DNA of 32,893 bases from NCBI GenBank assembly GCA_016764475.1, contig JAESRV010000037.1, positions 31,950 through 64,842 of the forward strand, read 5' to 3'. The notes under the pieces were generated by a model. It saw only the letters and a program-made list of their open reading frames with translations, made no database searches and was not told where the DNA came from. This document shows positions 15,173 to 22,593 of this stretch, in pieces. A program made the position numbers and the translations under genes. Position 1 is the stretch's first letter. The number at the start of each line of letters is the position of its first letter. The stretch comes from Amylibacter sp. (GTDB lineage Bacteria > Pseudomonadota > Alphaproteobacteria > Rhodobacterales > Rhodobacteraceae).

Positions 15173-16087
15173 ATGAATAGCTTGAAAGCTTTTGTATACT
15201 TTGCAGAATATGAAGTTGTAAAAGACATGATGCCCGACTGGCCATCAGAAATCAGATTGGCCTTGGGCTTGCACGCAAACGGAAAGTGCGAACTGGTTGT
15301 GTTTCATCACAATGAGGGTAGCCAGATAATCAAAAGAATGGCCCGCATCCTAAAGCTTCCTGTTGGCAATTTTGGCGTGGTACCCGAAAGACATGGTTAT
15401 CCAACAAAAATCATACGCTTTTCTGATCAGCAGCTGCTTTTGAAGCTGGTCACAGAAAAAGATGCTTTGTGCGAAACCGCTTCAGATTATGCCATAAATT
15501 ATCGGTTTGCCGAAGAAGAAGGCTTTGACCCGCTTCATTTCACCAGCCTTGGGCATAAAGACAAAAAACCTGTCAGAATTAACCAACCCAAAGACAGTGC
15601 GTTGGTTGTACCTTTTGCATCACGACGCAGTCAGACCAAAATGGATAAGGCTGCCACCCCGCAAGAGATTTACTATAAAGGCCGCTTTGCTGAACTGGCA
15701 CTGATCGAAATGCGTGGCGAATATATACGTGTTACGCTGAATCCAGACTTGGCCACCCCTGATCTAGCCGTCATCAAGGCAACAAAGGTTGGGCAAAGAA
15801 ACGGGCAGAACCAATTTATACTTGAACGTTCCCTGCTTGCGGAATGGAAATCTGGCAACGCTGCTATCATTGAAATTCCAACCCAGAAGTTATCCGGCAG
15901 ATTATCACCTAATTACTTTAAACACCCATATATTGAAGCGGTAATCATTGTGCCCAATGGTATTTTTGTGACTTATAATTTAAAAATTAAATACCCTGAT
16001 ACGGGCTCTAAATCGGTAAGCTATCCTTTCCATGAAAATGCGATACGGGGGTTAACCTTTGCGGATAACCAAAAGATATATAAATGA
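15173..16087 (+). CDS. Unknown 304-residue protein, first gene of glycosylation cassette
   Basis: 304 residues with no signal peptide or membrane helix, so probably cytoplasmic. I do not recognise the family. The N-terminal part (about 1-110) looks like a mixed alpha/beta domain; a polar linker (about 125-165) leads to a second, beta-rich region (about 170-300). No nucleotide-binding or catalytic motif stands out. Its TGA overlaps the ATG of the glycosyltransferase/methyltransferase gene (ATGA), so the two are translationally coupled and probably act together. Possible roles are acceptor recognition, a cofactor or a regulator of modification. A palindromic operator candidate lies just upstream, and TTAACC directly precedes the ATG. 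Confidence 0.85.
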   Translation: MNSLKAFVYFAEYEVVKDMMPDWPSEIRLALGLHANGKCELVVFHHNEGSQIIKRMARILKLPVGNFGVVPERHGYPTKIIRFSDQQLLLKLVTEKDALCETASDYAINYRFAEEEGFDPLHFTSLGHKDKKPVRINQPKDSALVVPFASRRSQTKMDKAATPQEIYYKGRFAELALIEMRGEYIRVTLNPDLATPDLAVIKATKVGQRNGQNQFILERSLLAEWKSGNAAIIEIPTQKLSGRLSPNYFKHPYIEAVIIVPNGIFVTYNLKIKYPDTGSKSVSYPFHENAIRGLTFADNQKIYK

Positions 16088-17424
16088 AATGCGCCATCAT
16101 AACATCGGTTGGGCCAGGGCACGAACAGCTGTTGGAAAACAGTTGCCGCCCATCTGTGATCGCGGCGGAAAACTACAGTGTCGGGCCATTTAATACGATC
16201 CGGCATATTGTGATGGATGATACCAAAGGCCTTTATGGCCGTTCAAAACGGCGCAATGAAGCGGTGCAGCAAGCGGTTGCTGAAGGCTATGAGTGGCTGT
16301 TTTTTCTGGATGCGGATGACGTGATGACCCCAAATGCTTTTGATCGGTTTGGGCATTGTCTGGGCGCAGAGCCCGCATTGGATGTGGTTTGGGGTTTGAT
16401 CTGTGAATTTGATGGCGATGAGGAACCTCAATTACGCCCGAATCAGGTAGAAAACCTGAACAATCGCAAAGAATTTTTGGCGGTAGAGCCGTTTCTGTCA
16501 ATACAAATAGGGGCTTTTATGCGCACCAAATGTGTGGCGCGGTTTGGCTTTGATGAGGCTATGGATACGGGTGAAGACTTCAAACTTTATTATCAGCTAT
16601 GGGAAAATTATCAGTGCGCCAAACGCCCCGAAATATTTTTTATCAATCGCCGAGGCGCCCATAGTACAGGCCCCCGTGCGGCCACAGGCGAAGATTGGCG
16701 TATCAGTGTATCGGCGCAATGGGCCGAACAGCTGGCAAAAAACCCGATTTGGGCACGTGTTTCTTCGGCTGGAAATGATGTGAAAATGCTGATCAATAAT
16801 CCAAATGATCTAATTCAGCGGGCGCATCTGAACGGGTATTTTTTTGAAGCAGATTCTTTGGAAAAACTACACGCACTGATTAAAAACCCCGCCCCGCATA
16901 TTTTGGAAGTGGGGGCCAATATTGGCAATCACGTGGTTTGGTATGCCCAAAACCTGAATGCGGCGCGAATTTACCCGGTAGAGCCAAACCCCTCGGCCTT
17001 GAATATTTTACGGGAAAATATTTCCACCAATAAGCTTGATGACCGCATTGATACACGCGGAATGGGGTTTGGTGCTGGGAAAAGCTCTGGGCGGTTTCGG
17101 GTCGAGACCGATGATATTAACAATCTGGGGGCAACGCGGCTGGTGGCAGATGACAGAGGTGAAATTGAAACCCAGACATTGGATATGCTTATGGGTGACG
17201 ATAAAGTTGATTTTATCAAAATAGATGCCGAGGGAATGGAACTTGATGTGTTGGAAGGTGCCGCCGCTTTGATAGCCCGCGATAAGCCAGTGATCTGGGT
17301 TGAAGTATTGCGCCAGAACCAAATGGGGTTTGCCCAGAACTGGTGTCGAAATGCTGGTTACCAAATAGTTGACAGCACGGCTTATGTGAACACAATAGAT
17401 TACTTTGCAATACCGAGGGATTGA
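16084..17424 (+). CDS. Bifunctional glycosyltransferase - FkbM-family methyltransferase
   Basis: 446 residues with two fused enzymes. Residues 1 to about 225 are a GT-A fold, family-2-like glycosyltransferase: the metal/nucleotide-sugar motif is LDADD (Asp76, Asp78, Asp79), and TGEDFKLY at 162-169 supplies the acidic pair expected near the acceptor site. Residues about 255-446 are an FkbM-type SAM-dependent methyltransferase: SAM loop EVGANIGNH at 275-283, acidic Glu300 in YPVEPNP, and the FkbM signature DFIKIDAEGMELDVLEGA at 376-393. It would add a sugar and O-methylate it. No membrane anchor is present, so the acceptor is probably a cytoplasmic protein or nucleotide-linked glycan; given the location, a flagellar protein is the best guess. 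It overlaps the preceding gene by 4 bp, and the following start lies one base after its stop. Confidence 0.88.
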   Translation: MKCAIITSVGPGHEQLLENSCRPSVIAAENYSVGPFNTIRHIVMDDTKGLYGRSKRRNEAVQQAVAEGYEWLFFLDADDVMTPNAFDRFGHCLGAEPALDVVWGLICEFDGDEEPQLRPNQVENLNNRKEFLAVEPFLSIQIGAFMRTKCVARFGFDEAMDTGEDFKLYYQLWENYQCAKRPEIFFINRRGAHSTGPRAATGEDWRISVSAQWAEQLAKNPIWARVSSAGNDVKMLINNPNDLIQRAHLNGYFFEADSLEKLHALIKNPAPHILEVGANIGNHVVWYAQNLNAARIYPVEPNPSALNILRENISTNKLDDRIDTRGMGFGAGKSSGRFRVETDDINNLGATRLVADDRGEIETQTLDMLMGDDKVDFIKIDAEGMELDVLEGAAALIARDKPVIWVEVLRQNQMGFAQNWCRNAGYQIVDSTAYVNTIDYFAIPRD

Positions 17425-17425
17425 T

Positions 17426-19288
17426 ATGCAAACCATGAACCTATCGCGCACCGAACGCCGCCGCCGCTATGCAAAGACGGCAAAACTATATGGTATAAAG
17501 GGCGAAAACGGGCTGACGGTTCATCATGCCTATCAGGCATTGTTTGAAAAAGATCTGGAAAAAACCATGGCATTGATTGTGCCGATTTCACGGTCTGACC
17601 CAAAGAACAAACATCCTTGGATTATTCTGGGCGGGGCGGCACTAGAAAAGGTTGAGGGGGCCACTGCAAAAGTATTTTTTGAACAGGCCCGCGAGATTTC
17701 ACCAAAAGATCCGGTGATTTTAGGCGGTATAGCTAAGGCACATGTTCTGGAGGCCGAGGTTGAGCCTGCTGTGCAGATGATGGAAAAAGCCTTTGCTGCG
17801 GGGAATGTCGATAAGGGGTTAATAACCTTGTTTCTTGAACTGATGTCACGCATGGGCCGCAATTTGAAAGCCGTCGACATTGTAAGCCCGATTGTTAAAA
17901 AACTGAATGATGCAGCACTTTGTTTCAGGCTGGGATCATTGCTGACAGATGCGGATGAAACCAATGCGGCGGTGCCTTGGTTTGAGCGCGCCTTTCAACT
18001 TGACCCAAAACCCGAAGCCCATCAAATCGGCCGGTTGCGCGGTCTGCTTTATTCACGTCAATTTAAAGCGGTTGAAGTAGCGGCCCCTGAATTGTTGGAA
18101 ACGGTCGAAAACAAAGATGACGTGATGGTGCTATACCTGATGGCTTTGCGGCTGCTGGGTCAATACGATAAAACCGCCAAGCTGGTTGACAGTTTTGAGT
18201 TTACAGACCCGAAAGCCTTTGCGTTAGCGCGTGGATTAATGGCCAATGTCTATCAGGATCAGGAACAATGGGACCGTGTGGAACCGGCTTATGTAGAAGC
18301 CATGCATATCGCTGGCGAGCCTGGCAAGATTGCCAAAGCCCTAGGGGTTTATAAGTATCGTGAGCATGATTTTGTTGATGGGTTTCCCTATTATTCAGAC
18401 AGGTTTCCAGCACAAAACCGTAAAACCATCCCGTTACAAAATGCCGCCCCTGAAAATCTAGCGGGGCTGGAACGCATCCATCTTATGGGTGAGCAGGGCA
18501 TCGGCGATCAACTGGCTTTGTTAAGCTTACTGCGGATCGCACCAATTGATACGGAAAAGACCGAAGTGATTTATGTCAGCGACGCGCGGTTTGAACCTGT
18601 GTTGCAAGACAACGGGCTGAATATCAGTTTCATATCGCAAGATCAGTTTTTTAATGAGCCTAGAAATTTACAGGCAAATGAGCTGGTTTATCTGGGCGAC
18701 TTAAGCCAATATCTTGGGGCAAAACCGCTAACTGCAATTAACGGGGCTTATCTGAAGCCCAATGAAAAACGTCTGACACATCTGAAAAACAAGTACCAAA
18801 CCAAGGCAAACGGGCGGCCTATCATTGGGGTGGCTTGGAACAGTGCCAGCTTGATCGGGCATATGCGCTCACTACCCTTGATCGAGCTGCTTGCCTGCAT
18901 CAAGGAAGATGCGCTTGTGATCAATTTGCAATATAACGCCAGCCCCGAAGAGATTAGGGCGGCACAAATTATGCGGCCAGATCTAGAGATTTTTGTCGAC
19001 AAGGAAGTTGATCAAATGACCGATCTGAGCGGCTTTGCCGCACAGATCGCCGCCTTGGATCATGTGGTGACAATTGACAACACAACCGCACATTTCTGCG
19101 GTGCACTTGGTCACATTGATACCCATGTATTTATTCCGCTGGGGTCTGAATGCATGTGGTATTGGGGCAGAGCGGGTAAGGTTGATCCGTGGTATGGCAA
19201 CCTGAACCTGCACCGCCAAACAAAATTGCGCGATTGGGCTGGGCCAATTGATTCTGTTGCCCGCCATTTTGTATCTAAAGCCCCATAA
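17426..19288 (+). CDS. TPR-containing glycosyltransferase (GT41/GT9-like C-terminus)
   Basis: About 620 residues. The start is taken at ATG 17426, just after the upstream stop and about 6 nt behind CGAGGGA; an in-frame ATG at 17405 would overlap the upstream gene. The N-terminal half (to about residue 330) is helical with TPR-type repeats (NAAVPWFERAFQLDPKPEAH). The C-terminal half is a GT-B-like domain: HLMGEQGIGDQLALLSLL resembles the start of ADP-heptose/TPR-GT domains, and TIDNTTAHFCGALGHIDTHV followed by WYWGRAGKVDPWYGNLNLHR is the donor-binding end seen in TPR-linked transferases of bacterial flagellin-modification loci. Soluble TPR-GT proteins modify proteins in the cytoplasm. With the coupled GT-FkbM gene this suggests flagellar protein glycosylation; the target, possibly flagellin, is not encoded here. 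Confidence 0.85.
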   Translation: MQTMNLSRTERRRRYAKTAKLYGIKGENGLTVHHAYQALFEKDLEKTMALIVPISRSDPKNKHPWIILGGAALEKVEGATAKVFFEQAREISPKDPVILGGIAKAHVLEAEVEPAVQMMEKAFAAGNVDKGLITLFLELMSRMGRNLKAVDIVSPIVKKLNDAALCFRLGSLLTDADETNAAVPWFERAFQLDPKPEAHQIGRLRGLLYSRQFKAVEVAAPELLETVENKDDVMVLYLMALRLLGQYDKTAKLVDSFEFTDPKAFALARGLMANVYQDQEQWDRVEPAYVEAMHIAGEPGKIAKALGVYKYREHDFVDGFPYYSDRFPAQNRKTIPLQNAAPENLAGLERIHLMGEQGIGDQLALLSLLRIAPIDTEKTEVIYVSDARFEPVLQDNGLNISFISQDQFFNEPRNLQANELVYLGDLSQYLGAKPLTAINGAYLKPNEKRLTHLKNKYQTKANGRPIIGVAWNSASLIGHMRSLPLIELLACIKEDALVINLQYNASPEEIRAAQIMRPDLEIFVDKEVDQMTDLSGFAAQIAALDHVVTIDNTTAHFCGALGHIDTHVFIPLGSECMWYWGRAGKVDPWYGNLNLHRQTKLRDWAGPIDSVARHFVSKAP

Positions 19289-19324
19289 TTTATGTCAAAA
19301 GAACCATGATTGCGTCTAATTTGA

Positions 19325-19363
19325 ACACAATTCATTGAAATTAAAGGTTATTGTGTGGTTTTT
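19325..19363 (+). terminator. Weak intrinsic terminator candidate after the glycosylation cassette
   Basis: Arms ACACAAT (19325-19331) and ATTGTGT (19350-19356) form a 7-bp stem with an 18-nt loop, followed by GG and TTTTT (19359-19363). The stem is AT-rich and the loop is long, so termination may be weak. It lies 37 bp after the stop of the TPR glycosyltransferase gene. Confidence 0.35.
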
Positions 19364-19465
19364 ATCAACAAATTCGCACAAAACCATGCATTTACTTGAT
19401 TTGTATAATTATTTGTAAATAGATGAACCTGTATATAACGAGTTTTAACAAGTAGTAGGTTTATC

Positions 19466-19654
19466 ATGTATCTAGTATCCGTGCTAAGTATAGCACTATT
19501 CTCTTTCGGCATTTGTCTTTTTACCTTTGATTTAGCAAAGCGCAAAAAAGCATACGAAGATAAATGGCTTAATGACAACGTCTGGAAAGATGCTTCCGAG
19601 TGGGAAGCATATCAGACCAAACTAACATCATCCCATATTGATCTGTCTCTGTAA
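19466..19654 (+). CDS. Small single-pass membrane protein, unknown
   Basis: 62 residues. A hydrophobic helix at about 2-24 (SVLSIALFSFGICLFTFDLA) is followed by a short, charged, helical tail (KRKKAYEDKWLNDNVWKDAS and onward). The positive-inside rule puts the tail in the cytoplasm. The ribosome-binding site is weak (GTAGGT). It lies between the glycosylation cassette and fliI and ends 10 bp before the fliI stop on the other strand. The protein-like composition and clean fit between neighbours favour a real gene, but there is no family I recognise. Confidence 0.5.
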   Translation: MYLVSVLSIALFSFGICLFTFDLAKRKKAYEDKWLNDNVWKDASEWEAYQTKLTSSHIDLSL

Positions 19655-19664
19655 GTCATCCGCT

Positions 19665-21032
19665 TTAAGTTAGCTTTGGCTGTTGTGTGGGTAATTCAAT
19701 ATGGATCATCGCATCGCTAAGTAGTTTATACAGCTCGGCAAAGGATTGATCGGCGTTAACGCTTTGGTTTTTGCGTTGCGCCAGAAATTCCTCTGCAAGG
19801 TTGAAAAACTTGATTGCGGCATCAATATCTGGGTCAGTACCTGTCTTATAGGCCCCGATACGGATCAGTTCTTCCATATCGTTATAGGTCGCCAAAGCAC
19901 TGCGCGCCGCCTGAAGCACGGTGTATTCCGCTTCGGAATGGCAATTGGGTAACATCCGTGAAAGGCTTTTTTGAATATTCACAGCAGGATAACGGCCCTG
20001 TTCGGCAATGTGGCGATCCAGCACGATGTGACCATCCAGAATACCGCGTACCGCATCGGCAATCGGTTCATTCATATCATCACCATCAACCAAAACCGTG
20101 AAAAGGCCGGTAATATCGCCTGCGCCTTTCGGTCCCGGCCCTGCACGTTCCAACAATCTGGGCAATTCGGAAAACACGGTTGGCGGATAGCCTTTGGTTG
20201 TGGGCGGCTCACCCCCCGACAGACCAATTTCGCGTTGGGCCATGGCAAAACGGGTGATACTATCCAACAACAACAGCACCTGTTTACCCTGGTCACGAAA
20301 ATATTCAGCTATCGTCATGGCCATCCAAGCCGCCTGCCTGCGCATAAGCGGGGGTTCATCGCCTGTGGATACAACCAAAACAGTGCGCGCCATACCTTCT
20401 TGCCCTAAATCTTCTTGAATGAAGTCCTGCACTTCGCGGCCCCGTTCCCCGATCAGACCAGCCACGATCACATCGGCCTCACCATTACGCGCAAACATAG
20501 CCATCAAGGTTGATTTACCAACACCAGAGCCTGCAAATACACCCATTCTTTGACCACGGCAAAGCGGCGTAAAAATATCAACGGTTTTGATATTGGTCGC
20601 AAGCCTGTCACCAACCCGGCGCCGATCATATGCGGAAAGCGGGGGGGCTTTCAGGGATTGCGGTTTGGTGCCTTCAAAAAGCGGGCCTTTATTATCAAGT
20701 GGCTGCCCTAAAGCGTTCATCACCCGCCCCACCCAAGATGCGTCAGGTCTGATAACATTGCCCTGCGTGGTTAATTCTACAGGGTCACCAACAGCAACCC
20801 CATCCCAAGTTCCAAAAGGCAACACATGTGTGCCCAACGTATCTACCCCGACAACTTCGCCAAGTATTGAATTTGACCTGCCATGCACTAAACAACGTTG
20901 ACCGATGCCCATTGCGCGTTCCAAGCCTGAAACGGTTAAAGATAACCCGGTAACAGCACTTACTTCCCCAACTATCTTTGACGAATCAAGGTTTCTTGCA
21001 AACATTGATAATTCTGAAAACGGCTGATACAT
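19665..21032 (-). CDS. fliI: Flagellum-specific export ATPase FliI
   Basis: 455 residues, full length. It is the cytoplasmic ATPase of the flagellar type III export system, related to F1 beta. The P-loop AGSGVGKST lies at 167-175 with Lys173; the GERGRE motif at 195-200 carries catalytic Glu196; Walker B QVLLLLD ends at Asp257; the conserved SGGEPPTTKGYPPTVFSELP follows at about 272. It is alone on the minus strand, divergent from flgB across an 82-bp region with a perfect CtrA box; its ribosome-binding site is AGGA, 6 nt before the ATG. Its usual neighbours fliH and fliJ are not adjacent. Confidence 0.98.
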   Translation of the reverse strand: MYQPFSELSMFARNLDSSKIVGEVSAVTGLSLTVSGLERAMGIGQRCLVHGRSNSILGEVVGVDTLGTHVLPFGTWDGVAVGDPVELTTQGNVIRPDASWVGRVMNALGQPLDNKGPLFEGTKPQSLKAPPLSAYDRRRVGDRLATNIKTVDIFTPLCRGQRMGVFAGSGVGKSTLMAMFARNGEADVIVAGLIGERGREVQDFIQEDLGQEGMARTVLVVSTGDEPPLMRRQAAWMAMTIAEYFRDQGKQVLLLLDSITRFAMAQREIGLSGGEPPTTKGYPPTVFSELPRLLERAGPGPKGAGDITGLFTVLVDGDDMNEPIADAVRGILDGHIVLDRHIAEQGRYPAVNIQKSLSRMLPNCHSEAEYTVLQAARSALATYNDMEELIRIGAYKTGTDPDIDAAIKFFNLAEEFLAQRKNQSVNADQSFAELYKLLSDAMIHIELPTQQPKLT

Positions 21033-21065
21033 GTATTATCCTGTAGTAATCTTTATTAAATCATG

Positions 21066-21080
21066 TTAACCTTGTTTTAA
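21066..21080. promoter_or_regulatory. CtrA binding site between fliI and flgB
   Basis: The 15-mer TTAACCTTGTTTTAA is a perfect TTAA-N7-TTAA box and also has the extended G-TTAACC seen in many CtrA sites. It is almost centred between the divergent starts: 34 bp from fliI (21032) and 35 bp from flgB (21115), where it could overlap the -35 of both promoters. CtrA is the established master regulator of early flagellar genes in many alphaproteobacteria. Binding here is inferred from the motif. Confidence 0.7.
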
Positions 21081-21114
21081 TCAAAATGAAACCTAGAAAT
21101 CAAGGAAGTTAATC

Positions 21115-21510
21115 ATGGGTCTCGATTCAATATCTTTCTTCAAGAACGCATCACAACGTTTGCAATGGTTGGGCAATCGCCAAAAAGTAATCTCGGAAAA
21201 CGTCGCTAACAGCGACACGCCTGGTTATAAAGCAAAAGATGTGACGTCTTTTGCAAAGATGTTAGAGGGCACGCAAAAGACAGGTATTTTAACGACAAAC
21301 CCACGTCACATAGGCAGCTCTACAGATGTGCCCGGGGTGAAATCCGTAATTGATCAAGAGGCTTGGTCTGAAACAATAACCGGAAACACGGTCGTTTTAG
21401 AGCAGCAGACCATTAAGGCAAACGAAGTTGGCGAAAATTATCAACTTGCTGTGCAGCTGTATCGCAAAGGTCATGACCTGCTGGCGTTGGCTACCACCGG
21501 CATTAGATAA
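21115..21510 (+). CDS. flgB: Flagellar proximal rod protein FlgB
   Basis: 131 residues, the usual size. The signature RQKVISENVANSDTPGYKAK lies near residue 22, and the C-terminus has the expected helix (VVLEQQTIKANEVGENYQLA). FlgB forms the cell-proximal rod on the MS ring. It has a good ribosome-binding site, AAGGAAG, and is first in a long operon running to flhB, controlled from the shared region with the CtrA box. Confidence 0.96.
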   Translation: MGLDSISFFKNASQRLQWLGNRQKVISENVANSDTPGYKAKDVTSFAKMLEGTQKTGILTTNPRHIGSSTDVPGVKSVIDQEAWSETITGNTVVLEQQTIKANEVGENYQLAVQLYRKGHDLLALATTGIR

Positions 21511-21534
21511 TCCCTAGCTTGGAAAGGTGTTAAA

Positions 21535-21945
21535 GTGAATCCATTAAAATCCATATTATCCATCGCCGCCAGTGGAATGCGGGCGCAAAGCGAACGCTTG
21601 AAAGTTATTTCCGAAAACGTGGCGAACGTGAATTCACTTGGTTCTAATCCAAACGAAGACCCCTACCAGCGTAAAACAATTTCCTTTACAGAAATGGTCG
21701 ACAGAAAATCTGGGGCTTCAATGGTGGCGATCAAAGGCATTGGCCGCGATACAGCCAAGTTCACCACATTTTACGACCCAAGTCATCCGGCCTCTAATGA
21801 TAAGGGGTTTGTAAAAAATACCAATGTGAACACTTTGATTGAGATGGCAAATATGCGCGAAGCTTCGCGTAGTTATGAGGCCAACTTGAATATGTTTGAA
21901 GCGGGTCGCAGGATGCGCGCCCAAATCCTTGATCTGCTAAAGTAG
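21535..21945 (+). CDS. flgC: Flagellar proximal rod protein FlgC
   Basis: 136 residues starting with GTG 21535 behind AAAGGTG. The N-terminal signature SILSIAASGMRAQSERLKVI leads to SENVANVNSLGSNPNEDPYQ, then RKTISF, and the C-terminus reads VNTLIEMANMREASRSYEAN. FlgC assembles with FlgB, FlgF and FliE in the proximal rod. It follows flgB by 24 bp. Confidence 0.97.
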   Translation: MNPLKSILSIAASGMRAQSERLKVISENVANVNSLGSNPNEDPYQRKTISFTEMVDRKSGASMVAIKGIGRDTAKFTTFYDPSHPASNDKGFVKNTNVNTLIEMANMREASRSYEANLNMFEAGRRMRAQILDLLK

Positions 21946-21957
21946 GATTATGCCCTT

Positions 21958-22281
21958 ATGACAACCATTCCCTCTTTAATCTCATCTAGTGCCGTACAGG
22001 GCGCATACCGCAATTCAAAGGATTTGGTCGCGGATGCTGCCCAAAAAATTGACAAGCCCGAAACCAAAAGCTTTTCCGAGTTATTGCAAACAGCGGCAAC
22101 CGAGGCGATTACAAATGTGCACGAAGCCGAAGGTGTTATGCAAGCGGGCCTGCAGGGCAAACTGAATACACAGCAAATTGTTGAAGCGACGATGGCGCTT
22201 GAGTCTAGTGTCACGGTGGCGGTTTCTGTCCGCGATAAATTCGTCGCGGCATACCAAGAAATTTTACGTATGCCGATTTAA
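21958..22281 (+). CDS. fliE: Flagellar hook-basal body protein FliE
   Basis: 107 residues. The conserved FliE core is KSFSELLQTAATEAITNVHE followed by NTQQIVEATMALESSVTVAV and RDKFVAAYQEILRMPI at the C-terminus. FliE joins the MS ring/export gate to the rod and is among the first exported proteins. It lies between flgC and fliQ, the usual alphaproteobacterial order. Confidence 0.95.
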   Translation: MTTIPSLISSSAVQGAYRNSKDLVADAAQKIDKPETKSFSELLQTAATEAITNVHEAEGVMQAGLQGKLNTQQIVEATMALESSVTVAVSVRDKFVAAYQEILRMPI

Positions 22282-22287
22282 AATAAA

Positions 22288-22309
22288 CAGCGGGCCCAAA
22301 AAGCCGCTG
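22288..22309 (+). other. Small hairpin between fliE and fliQ
   Basis: CAGCGG (22288-22293) and CCGCTG (22304-22309) form a perfect 6-bp stem with a 10-nt A-rich loop in the 42-bp gap, followed by the fliQ ribosome-binding site. No T-run follows, so it is not a terminator; it may be an mRNA processing or stability element. Confidence 0.35.
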
Positions 22310-22323
22310 AAGGATACATAAAG

Positions 22324-22593
22324 ATGGATGCCACCGCAATTTATACAATTTTTTCAGAGATGCTTAAAACCGTATTGTTCGCATCCGGGCCTATTTTAAT
22401 ATTGGCGGTATCCATAGGGCTTGCCATCGCTTTCTTTCAGGCTTTGACCCAAATTCAAGAAATGACATTAACCTTTGTTCCGAAAATCATTGCAATTTTC
22501 ATTGGGCTACTGGTCTGGACCCCTTTTATGTATAAGCTTCTGAAAAAGCTTTCTGGCCAAGCCTTTGATCTTATTGCCAGTGGTGGGTTGTGA
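22324..22593 (+). CDS. fliQ: Flagellar export gate protein FliQ
   Basis: 89 residues with two membrane helices (about 17-38 and 50-72), the normal FliQ form. Typical sequence is PILILAVSIGLAIAFFQALT followed by QIQEMTLTFVPKIIAIFIGL. FliQ packs around the FliP-FliR core of the export gate. The stop overlaps the GTG start of the next gene (GTGA). Confidence 0.96.
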   Translation: MDATAIYTIFSEMLKTVLFASGPILILAVSIGLAIAFFQALTQIQEMTLTFVPKIIAIFIGLLVWTPFMYKLLKKLSGQAFDLIASGGL

